This document shows positions 51,994 to 59,699 of a stretch of DNA of 64,000 nucleotides, piece by piece. Both the position numbers and the translations under genes were made by a program. Under the pieces are notes generated by a model, which saw only the letters and a list, made by a program, of their open reading frames with translations, made no database searches and was not told where the DNA came from. Source of the DNA: Emiliania huxleyi CCMP1516 (Eukaryota; Haptophyta; Isochrysidales; Noelaerhabdaceae); the NCBI RefSeq assembly GCF_000372725.1, contig NW_005199925.1, positions 93,206-157,205 on the forward strand, in the 5' to 3' direction. How positions within the stretch are numbered: position 1 is the first letter of the stretch; each line of letters starts with the position of its first letter.

Positions 51994-54568
51994 GCGCGGA
52001 GGCGCGGAAGCTGAGCCTGAGCGATTTCGACGTGTGCGAGCAGCTCGGCGAGGGCGCGTTTGGGACGGTGTGCCGCTGCCTCCGGCGCTCGAGCGGCGTG
52101 GCCTACGCCCTCAAGGCCGTCTCGATCGCGCACGCCACGCGGAACGGAGGCCTGGCGCAGGTGATTGCGGAGCGAGACGCGCTCGTCGCGCTCGAGGATC
52201 CGGGCCACCCGAACGTGATCCGGCTGCACGCGACGTTCCGCGACGACGACTCGCTCTACCTCGTCCTCGAGCTCGCGACGGGCGGCGAGCTCTTCTCGCA
52301 CATCCGCCGGCTCGGCGCCTGCTCGCTGCCCTGCGCGCGCTGGCTGACGGCCGAGCTGGTCAACGCACTCGAGTACCTGCACGGGCACGGCGTGGTGCAC
52401 CGCGACCTCAAGCCGGAGAACCTGCTGCTCGACGAGGTCGGCCACCTCAAGCTCGTCGACTTCGGCTCGTGCTGTCGAGAGCGGCTGCCTACGGCGGCAG
52501 CGGCGGGTGACGGCGTTGACGGCGAGGCGGCGAGCGGAGACGCCGGTCGACCCGCCGACACGCGGCGCTTCGTCGGGACGGCGGAGTACGTCTCCCCCGA
52601 AGTGCTCGGGGACGGGGACGCGACCGCCGCCTCCGACTTGTGGGCGCTCGGCGCCATCGCATACCAGATGCTTGCCGGCGCCCTCTGCGCTGTGGCGTAG
52701 TCGAGGCGGGGTTGCGGGGGGACCCTGACCCTCGCACCCTCCCCCCCCAGGCGCGCCTCCGTTCACGGCGGGCTCCGACTACCTCGTCTTCAAGCGGATC
52801 GAGGCGCTCGACTTCTCCTTCCCCGCCCACTTCCCTGGGAACCTTCCATGAACCTTCTCTGAACCTTCCTAGGCGCTCGACTTCTCCTTCCCCGCCCACT
52901 TCCCTCCCCCCGCTGCATCGCTCGTCTCCGCCCTGCTCGCGCGCGAGCCGCAGCAGCGGCTCGGCGCCGGAGGCGCGTACGCAGAGCTTCGGGCGCACCC
53001 CCTCTTCGACAGCCTCGACTTTGCGTCGCTCCACCTCCAGCCGCCTCCGCCTCTGGCGCCTCCGCCGCCGCTGCCGCGGATCAGCGGCGCCAAGGTGGCC
53101 CGAGACGCAGCCGAGACGCAGCCGAGATGGGAGCCGAGATGGAGCCGAGATAGAGCCGAGATGGAGCCGGCGGCGCAAGGCGTGACGAGTAGCGCTCGCG
53201 GCTACCGCCGAGGGATGTCCGCGACACGTCCGCGACACGTCCGCGACACGTCTCCGCTAGGTGATGAACCCATATCTCCCCATATCTCCCCATATCTCCG
53301 CCAGGTGATGAACCCGCAGCTCGCGTCGAGGGCACTTGCGCGCGAGGAGCGGCCGCAGCTCCTCTCTTCGCAGGCGGACACGCCGTGGGGCGCCGCCATC
53401 TCTGAGGGCGAGATCATCGTGCTCGGCACGCCCGTCCTCAAGCGCCGCTTTCTCTCCGTGAAGAGCCGGCCCGCATCTCCCCTATATCTCCCCATATCTC
53501 CCCATATCTCCCCATATCTCCCCTATGTCTCGTGAAGAGCCGGCCCGCATCTCCCCTATATCTCCCCATCTCTCCCCATATCTCCCCTGTATCTCGTGAA
53601 GAGCCGGCCAGCCTCTCCCCTATATCTCCCCGTATCTCCCCTATATCTCCCTATATCTCGTGAAGAGCCGGCCAGCCTCTCCTTCTCACACACACACACG
53701 CCGCCGTGCGCCCTCCTCCTCCACCCTTCTCCTGTGGCCCTTCTCCCCGCCCCTCAGGCAGCTCCTGCTCGTCGACGCGCCGCTCTCGACGCCGCCGCCG
53801 CCGCCGCCGCCCGCGTACACAAACTTTCGGAACCCGGAGGGCAGCTTCGCCCGCAGCCGCGCGAGCGAGTCGCACGCGAAGCCGCCGCTGCCGCCCGCCA
53901 CGCCGCTGGCGGGGGAGGCCGGTTTGTGTCGACACGTCCGAGGTGCGTCCGAGACGTGTCCGAGGCTGCGCCGCGTAGGTTGGCGGCCGGCTGTGTACGT
54001 CGACCTTCTAATCAGTTGCTGATCAGTGATGAAGTGCTACTTGTAGGTTGGCGGCCGGCTGGTGTACGTCGACCCCGAGAAGCTCGAGGTCAAGGGCGAG
54101 ATCCCCTTCTCGTCCGAGTTCGACGCCGAGCTTGGCCCGCGAGGTGCGGCCACACACGCGTGTGGTGCAGAAGCACCTCTCTCCCCACCCCCGCTCGCCG
54201 CCGCCCCCGTCGCGCAGGCGCCTTTTACGTACGGCCGGCGGGCGAGCGCGGCCGCACCTACTACTTCGAGGACCCGGCGGGGGACGAGGCGCCTATTATT
54301 GTTATTATTATTATTATTATTATTTATTACTTCGAGGACCCGGCGGGGGACGAGGCGCCTCGCTGGGGAGATATGGGGAGATATGGGGAGATATGGGGAG
54401 GCCCCGGCGGGGGACGAGGCGCCTCGCTGGCCGCTGCCGCAACCCCCCCCCCCCCAAACACACAACACACACAGGCAACGCCTACCCCCGCAGGTGCTCG
54501 CCGAGACGTGGGTGCGCACGCTGCTCCGCTTCAAGGCGAGGCTCGTCGACGAGGCGCGCGCGCGCTAG
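51858..54568 (+). CDS. PDPK1: 3-phosphoinositide-dependent protein kinase 1 (PDK1): kinase plus PH domain
   Basis: Eight exons join with consistent phases to 553 aa, close to human PDK1: 51858-52677, 52751-52803, 52873-53094, 53305-53468, 53758-53917, 54047-54143, 54218-54288 and 54494-54568. The kinase has GEGAFGTV, ALKAV, HRDLKPENLLL, VDFGS and the PDK1-type FVGTAEYVSPEVL with SDLWALGAIAYQMLAG. The AGC-type C-lobe end follows (AREPQQRLGAGGAYAEL). The PH domain spans exons 4-8: GEIIVLGTPVLKRRF, RQLLLVDAPL, GGRLVYVDPEKLEVKGEIPF and RTYYFEDPAGDE, ending WVRTLLRFKARL. PDK1 phosphorylates AGC kinases at the activation loop after PtdIns(3,4,5)P3 binding. Introns 1, 2, 4, 5 and 7 are GC-AG; 3 and 6 are GT-AG. 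A poly-Ala run precedes the kinase. Four introns, or five counting the short acceptor repeat in intron 3, contain duplicated exon edges. Confidence 0.93.
52802..52905 (+). repeat. 35-bp direct duplication that makes up PDK1 intron 2
   Basis: AGGCGCTCGACTTCTCCTTC and the next 15 bp occur exactly at 52802-52836 and 52871-52905. Between them are 34 bp made of three GAACCTTC-type units. The intron (52804-52872) starts at AG|GC in the first copy and ends at AG|GC in the second. Confidence 0.93.
53251..53315 (+). repeat. 21-bp duplication of the PDK1 exon 4 acceptor
   Basis: TCTCCGCTAGGTGATGAACC plus C (53251-53271) and TCTCCGCCAGGTGATGAACC plus C (53295-53315) differ at one base. They flank CATATCTCCC units. 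Both contain an AG acceptor and the exon start. Confidence 0.88.
53457..53675 (+). repeat. four copies of the PDK1 exon 4 end and GC donor
   Basis: CGTGAAGAGCCGGCC recurs at 53457, 53531, 53595 and 53659, separated by ATATCTCCCC-type units. Each copy contains the exon end and the GC donor AGCCG|GCC. The first copy is the one that fits the reading frame into exon 5. Confidence 0.92.
53975..54074 (+). repeat. duplicated acceptor and start of PDK1 exon 6
   Basis: GTAGGTTGGCGGCCGGCTGT GTACGTCGACC at 53975-54005 recurs at 54043-54074 with one extra G. The second copy keeps the frame (VGGRLVYVDP). The filler is about 37 bp with no strong simple repeat. Confidence 0.9.
54262..54430 (+). repeat. triplicated PDK1 exon 7 end with ATT and GGGGAGATAT fillers
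   Basis: TACTTCGAGGACCCGGCGGG GGACGAGGCGCCT occurs at 54262-54294 and 54328-54360. A shorter third copy lies at 54403-54430. An (ATT)n tract separates the first two and GGGGAGATAT units the last two. Each copy holds the GAG|GC donor. Confidence 0.92.
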
Positions 54569-55060
54569 CGAGGCGCCGATTTGGGCGGCGGGCAGAGCAG
54601 CGCAGGCGGCTCGTATGGGGACCGCGGCGCGGCGGTGGCACCGCGCGCGGGCGTTTCAGGCCCCATTTTGCGTTTCGTGGCGTTGCGCACGGCGGCACTT
54701 GAGACTTGTGAGCGACGGAGGCGCGAGGAACACGACAACATGCACAACATGACATGTACATGTACATGTTGTGGGAGCTGAACCCTGAACGCTGAACCCG
54801 ACATGTGGGAGCTGGGAGCTGAACCCTGAACCCAACCACCAAACGATGTCGATAATGAAAAGAGGTTACGTTTGTTCCATTTTTTGGCCTTGACACGTCG
54901 TCGGCTTTCTTCCCCGGTACGTGACGGGCGCGCGTTGCGCGCGCTCGTGCGTCGTGGTTTCTGGTTATTTCCTTTCTTCCCCGCCTGTCCCCCGAGGCGG
55001 CCGGTGATGAGATGCCGGCGTTTGGGCTGAGCGAGGAATTTGGCGAATAATCGGAAATCC
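54569..55060. other. stretch without a supported gene
   Basis: No coding signal is convincing. A run with repeated GTGGGAGCTG and GAACCCTGAAC units lies at about 54770-54840, and an ACATGTACATGTACATGT palindrome at about 54750-54769. Confidence 0.45.
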
Positions 55061-55154
55061 TGCGACGGTGTATCAGTCGCCTTATGCCACCGTTGCATAT
55101 CTCCGGATTATGCAACGGTGGCGCGCATATAAGGGGACTGATAACACCGTCGCA
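55061..55154. mobile_element. palindromic MITE-like hairpin, copy 1
   Basis: TGCGACGGTGTATCAGTCGC at one end is mirrored by a degenerate reverse complement ending ACCGTCGCA. Centrally, CCACCGTTGCATA faces TATGCAACGGTGG around a short loop. It forms a near-complete hairpin of about 94 bp. Confidence 0.8.
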
Positions 55155-55273
55155 AAACTGTGCGCATTCCTGGGTCGAACGCTAAGGTGGGTTTCGAACC
55201 AGTGACAACGCCCGTCTGGGTTTTTTGCGCCGAGTCGAACTGCGGGATTCGAACTCGAGACCCAATGCAGTTG
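55155..55273 (-). other. tRNA-like T-arm fragments between hairpins
   Basis: On the minus strand two B-box-like segments occur (GAGTTCGAATCCC near 55245 and CTGGTTCGAAACCC near 55193). No A box, complete cloverleaf or proper acceptor pairing was found. These may be remains of tRNA-derived sequence. Confidence 0.3.
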
Positions 55274-55365
55274 TGCGACGGTGTATCATTCACTTTATGC
55301 CACCGTTGCATATATCCCGCGGATATGCAACGGTGGCATATTAAGGCGACTGATACACCGTCGCA
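55274..55365. mobile_element. palindromic MITE-like hairpin, copy 2
   Basis: TGCGACGGTGTATCATTCAC ... CCACCGTTGCATAT faces ATATGCAACGGTGGCATA ... GATACACCGTCGCA. It is a second member of the 55061-55154 family, with stronger pairing. Confidence 0.85.
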
Positions 55366-55614
55366 CATCCGAGATGTTCATGATCGCGCCCCGGGCCGCC
55401 CAGCGGCTGCCCCCGGCCCCCGGGTATCGCCTCGAGGCGTTCCTTGAGCGCGTGTGTCCATCGCGCGGTGCAGCCCCCCCGAATCGATAGCAACACGGCT
55501 TTATAATGCACCCTAATAATAACACACGGCGTGTGGGCGTGTTCGAGACGCCCATCCCTACAAAGCGTTGAGAGACCCGGGTGGGAGAGGGAACAAGGAA
55601 GGGATCGTGACGTC

Positions 55615-56361
55615 TCAGACGCGCTCGATGCTCGGCTTTGAGGAGCCCTTCTTGATCCACGATCTGGACGAGCGGCGCTCGGAGCGCGGGCGCGAGTGGC
55701 GCGATGAGCGCCTCGTCGATTCACGGTCCCGGGGCGTGTGCGGCAGGTTGTTGTGGCCCGACAGGCCGACATCGCCGTCGCCATCCAGGTCGACGCCCGT
55801 CGTGGTCTCGAGGGCGTTGATGCGATCCTCGATGCTCAGGATGCCGGCCGGGCTGTTGGACTGAAGCGCGGGCGCCGCGGCCTTGGAAGGGACGGCGGGC
55901 GCCTCGATGTCACCTTCGCTGTTCCGCTGCTCGGCGGTGCGGATGCTCGACGGCAGTCGTGTCATCAGGCGGGTGTAGAGCGAGGGCGCCGGCGTCGTCG
56001 GAAGACCACCGGCCCGGCTGCCCGCCTCCTCCAACACCACAAAGTCGCGGCTCACCGCCGGCGCACCCTTTCCCATCATGAGCCGCCGGGCGACGCAGCT
56101 GAGCACTGCGAGCGCGACAGCGGCGAGGGAGACGTACGTCCAGAGCGAGCCCGTGCGTCCATCTCCAGGCTCGTCGCTGCTGCCGGCCGCCGAGCCGTCT
56201 CCGACAGAGCCGGGAAGGCCAGCGCGAGGCATCGGCCCGCTGCACTCGACGCCGGCGGAGGCAACCCAGTCCACCCAGGAGGCAGCGTCAATGCCGGGAA
56301 TGGGGCGCCACCAGCAGTCGCGCGAGGGGTTGATCAGGTCAATGGGGTCGGGGAGGTACAT
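55615..56361 (-). CDS. single-pass membrane protein with calcium-binding-like DxDGDG motif
   Basis: A frame of 248 aa starts at ATG 56361 (MYLPDPIDLINPSRDCWWRP). The N-terminal 75 residues contain Trp and Cys and are probably lumenal. One transmembrane helix (LWTYVSLAAVALAVLSCVARR) lies near residue 80. The cytosolic part ends with IEDRINALETTTGVDLDGDG DVG, a single EF-hand/dockerin-like calcium loop preceded by a helix, followed by a Ser/Arg-rich basic tail. No enzyme domain is present. An in-frame extension upstream uses no ATG. It may be a membrane adaptor; the family was not recognised. Confidence 0.65.
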   Translation of the reverse strand: MYLPDPIDLINPSRDCWWRPIPGIDAASWVDWVASAGVECSGPMPRAGLPGSVGDGSAAGSSDEPGDGRTGSLWTYVSLAAVALAVLSCVARRLMMGKGAPAVSRDFVVLEEAGSRAGGLPTTPAPSLYTRLMTRLPSSIRTAEQRNSEGDIEAPAVPSKAAAPALQSNSPAGILSIEDRINALETTTGVDLDGDGDVGLSGHNNLPHTPRDRESTRRSSRHSRPRSERRSSRSWIKKGSSKPSIERV

Positions 56362-56599
56362 ACGAGCGTGAGCGGGGAGCGGGTTGCTCGGTCGATGTGG
56401 GACGTGCGTACTGCAAGTTTCGCCTTCCTTGGCTTGACAGGGACTTGACACGTCGCTTTCTATTTTTCAGTGTATGTACTTTTAGCTTACTGGGAGATTC
56501 TCAGTGTACGTACTTTTAGCTTACTGGGAGAATCTCTCTCTCAGTGTATGTAGCTCTTAAACGTACATTCCCGGAGGAGGACTGCTGACGGGGTTTGCG

Positions 56600-56816
56600 A
56601 TGTCCGATGAGGAGCGATCCGAACGGTGGTATTCGGGTGATTATTTGTGGTCATTTCCTTATCCCGATGACGCGGGGCGCGTCAATCGTTTGCTCCTTGT
56701 GTTCTTTCATGATGTCAAGGACGTGGAGAAGAAGTGGCTTAGGTTAGGTAGGAAGGTGAAGAAAGAACACACACAGCCAGGCTCGGACTGGACACCAACG
56801 CGGTATGGGTGGACGC

Positions 56817-56820
<4 letters not shown>
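56600..56820 (+). pseudogene. truncated reading frame within repeat X
   Basis: ATG 56600 opens MSDEERSERWYSGDYLWSFP, followed by FFHDVKDVEKKWLRLGRKVK, and runs into the (GA)n end of the inserted element. It may be the start of a protein carried by repeat X. No family recognised. Confidence 0.35.
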
Positions 56821-56853
<33 letters not shown>

Positions 56854-57407
56854 CGCCTGGGATGTTGGGTGTGAGGTTGTGGCGGCTTCGATCCCAAGGG
56901 GGGGAGCTGATCCCACTCAATAACCAACTCTCAGGGGCAGTAGGTGGGCGAGCTTCAGGCACGCTCATCTCGATCGTCAAGACGTTGCTACGCGCGGTCT
57001 TCCGCGGGGGGAGCTGCGTCGACGGGTGCGGGACCGCGGCGCAGCCAGTGCCGCGGCGAGGCCTCCGGCTGTTTGCGGCGGGCGGGTTGCTGCTCGCTGC
57101 GATGGCGAAAAACTCGTCTCGCCACACGCCAAGGGCTTATGCTCTGGCGAGACGTGAGGCGCATGCGCCCAGGAGGGGAGGGGGCATGTGTAACGACACT
57201 GCTAGAGATGCCTTTCGGGGCCCAGAGATAAAACTTCTGTGATGCCATGCGTGACCTAGTAGTGTCCCCAGCTATGGGCGTGTCCACGTTGGAGCCAGGT
57301 GTGGTGTGGGCGCGAGAATAGCTCCGCCGTTCATGGAGGCAACCGATGCGAGTCGACTGGTGTGTGTCGTCGTGGTTTCGTATCAAGAATTCTCTCTCTC
57401 TCTCTCT
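56821..57407 (+). mobile_element. non-autonomous element E with (GA)n/(TC)n ends and 10-bp target duplication
   Basis: The 587-bp insert starts with (GA)15 and ends with (TC)n, so the ends form simple-sequence inverted repeats. GGACGCTAGA flanks it on both sides (56811-56820 and 57408-57417), while the 1.2-kb copy of repeat X has this sequence once. A second, inverted and end-truncated copy lies at 10519-11069. A duplication of about 10 bp recalls Mutator-like elements, but no transposase or typical terminal motif is visible. Confidence 0.82.
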
Positions 57408-57709
57408 GGACGCTAGACAGATGATGACGACACGCGAAGTGGCTGTAGTGCAGAAAGAAAGAAAGAACACAGGCAGCCCGAGGGAGGGATGGGAGGACGG
57501 CACGCCGCCACCACACAGGGATTTTAAGAGCAGGGCGCCCAGCAATTTCTTTTAGGCCTCAGCGCCGCCTGGGCCCGCCTTGGCCGACACTCGAACTCTT
57601 CGATCGAACTCGTCGATCTTTTGTCCATCGGCCGATTCATTTTCGCTTCTGCATCAGCTCTTCGAGACGCTCGACCTTCTTCCGCGCCTCCGCGCACTCT
57701 CAAGTGGGC

Positions 57710-59459
57710 ATGGGCAAAAAAAAGCGGCGGTTACCATTCCTGGCCACCGTCATTCTCGCTGCGCTCGCTGCGTCAATCGCTGGGACGCTTGCCCTCATCG
57801 TCGTGACCAACAGGATCAGCGAGGGTGAAGAGCAGAGCTTCTCGCAGCGGCTGCGGCGCAGCCGCCCCGCATTGCTCCTTCAGAGAGGGCGGCAAGCTGC
57901 GGACAGTGGAGCAGATCGCCACACCGACGAAGTCGTGCCGGCACGAGAGAGCGCAGCCGCGCGCTGGTACGCCGCTTACGATCCGAAGAGCTTTGGCGTC
58001 GCTCCCCCGCCGCCGGAGCCCGACTGCAGCACGCCCGACTCCTCCGAGAGCTGTGAAGGCTGGGCTCAGGCCGGCGAGTGCGACGCCAACGCGCCGTACA
58101 TGCACATGGAGTGCGCTCACGCCTGCAAGCTGTGCGGCGCTGCGGCGCCGCGGACAGCTGCCTCTCCCGCGGGCGGCGGCTTTGTGGCGGACCTGGCCTG
58201 CGTCGACAAGTCGTCCTACTGCGGGCAGTGGGCGGCGGTGGGCGAGTGCGACTCGAACCCCGGCTACATGAAGGCTAACTGCAGAGTGACGTGCGCTAGC
58301 CAAAACCCCACACGGCGGGAGAGCCTCAAGGTGCGGGCCCTCCGTGAAGCGCGACACCTCCTCCCGCCGCAGGTGCCACCTCTGCCAGTCGGCGGCGTGC
58401 CACGACATGGACGCGGCGCAGTGCAAGGCGGAGGCGGCTGCCGGCGCGTGCCAAGCTTCGCCCGAGTCGATGTTCCAGCGGTGGCGCGGCTCGCGTGGCA
58501 GGTGCACTCTCGGAGCCTGCTCGGAGCCTGCTCGGAAGTGCCCGTCAGGTGCCGCTGGTCGTGCGGCTGGTGCGCCATGGTCGTCGACAAGCGGTGCCGG
58601 AGAGACGCCTCCTTCCCGGGCCAGCTCCCCGCCGCGACGGCTGGCTCGACCGGCGCCATGTTCGAGCGCTCGCTGGCCAAGGCGGCCGAGAAGGGCTACG
58701 CGGCCACGGTCCTGTCGCGCGACCCTTGGGTGGTGACGTACGACCACTTCCTCTCCGCCGACGAGGCGAGCGCCATCATCTCCAAGGGCGAGAAGCATTG
58801 GAGTCGCTCTGTCGCGGGAGACGGTGAAGCTTCCTAGACGCTTCCTAGACACTTCCTCTAGACACGTCCTAGACACTTCCTCAGCCCTCCCGGTAGGCGT
58901 GCAGTCCGTCCGCACCTCGTCGACTGCGTGGTGCGAGCACGACGGGTGCGGCAGCGACCCGGTCCTGAGCCGCGTCCGGAGCCGGATCGCCAACTTGACG
59001 GGTGTGCCGGAGGCGCACGCGGAGCCGATGCAGATCCTGCGGTACGAGCCGGGCCAGTTCTACCGGCGGCACCACGACCAGAACGCGCCCGCGACGACGG
59101 CGTGGGGGCCGCGGCTCTACACCTTCTTTATGTACCTCTCTGAGCCAGAGGCGGGCGGGGAGACCTCCTTTCCGGCACCGCCGCCCTCGGCGCTCGCCAG
59201 CCAGCCGCAGGGGTGCTAAGGGTGCTGTCGCCTCGTGTAGGTGCTCAACCTCTCGGTCGCGCCGAAGCTGGGCCGTGCGCTGCTGTGGCCGTCGGTGCTG
59301 GACCACGACCCACTCGCCCGCGACGACCGCACAGACCACGAGGCGGTCGCGGTCGGGCGAGGCGTCAAGTTCGCGTCCAACTACTGGCTCCATTTGTGGG
59401 ACTTCCAGGGGCCCAACCGAGCAGGCTGCTCGAACACAGAGGTGTACGGTAACTGGTGA
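57710..59459 (+). CDS. prolyl 4-hydroxylase (Fe(II)/2-oxoglutarate dioxygenase) with ShKT domains
   Basis: Exons 57710-58290, 58373-58501, 58549-58823, 58897-59174 and 59241-59459 give 493 aa with consistent phases; intron 4 is GC-AG. A basic start (MGKKKRRLPF) and a hydrophobic helix (LATVILAALAASIAGTLALI) make a type II signal anchor. ShKT-type Cys motifs follow (CSTPDSSESCEGWAQAGEC..C.LCG; CVDKSSYCGQWAAVGEC..CRVTCHLC; a third part ending CRWSCGWC). The catalytic domain has YEPGQFYRRHHDQN with the HxD ligands, FFMYLSEPEAGGETSFP, a distal His in DHEAV and the 2-oxoglutarate Lys in GVKFASNYWLHLW. The protein should hydroxylate prolines of secretory or cell-wall proteins in the ER/Golgi. Confidence 0.9.
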
Positions 59460-59699
59460 GTGAGCGACCAGCGTGAGTGTGATCACCGGCGTGACCGGAT
59501 CTAGCTTAGAAGAGGAGGAAGAAACTAGTTTTGCGTGCTCAACTCGTTGAGGCTCAAGGCCGCGTGTGCAGCGGGTTGATGCTCGAGCTCAACCCCGCGA
59601 GATATCGGCCATCGGCCGTCCTCACGAGTGAGCGCGTGACCGCTGGAAGCCAACGTAGAAGCCAACCTGCGCTGCGGATCAATCGCCACCTACCTGGTC

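Larger units (their letters stand above)
56470..57531 (+). repeat. dispersed repeat X interrupted by element E
   Basis: 56470-56820 and 57408-57531 together form one repeat X. Its pieces also occur at 6262-6350, 1195-1320 (reversed) and 27731-27808 (reversed). A TTTTAGCTTACTGGGAGA unit appears twice near 56480-56530. The repeat is split by the 587-bp insertion. Confidence 0.7.

Noticed and set aside
55155-55273. tRNA gene
   Set aside because: T-arm-like segments only; no A box, anticodon arm or acceptor stem could be formed.
56862-57242. 126-codon frame conserved in both copies of element E
   Set aside because: The copies are nearly identical in DNA, so frame conservation carries no information. 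No domain and no transposase motif.
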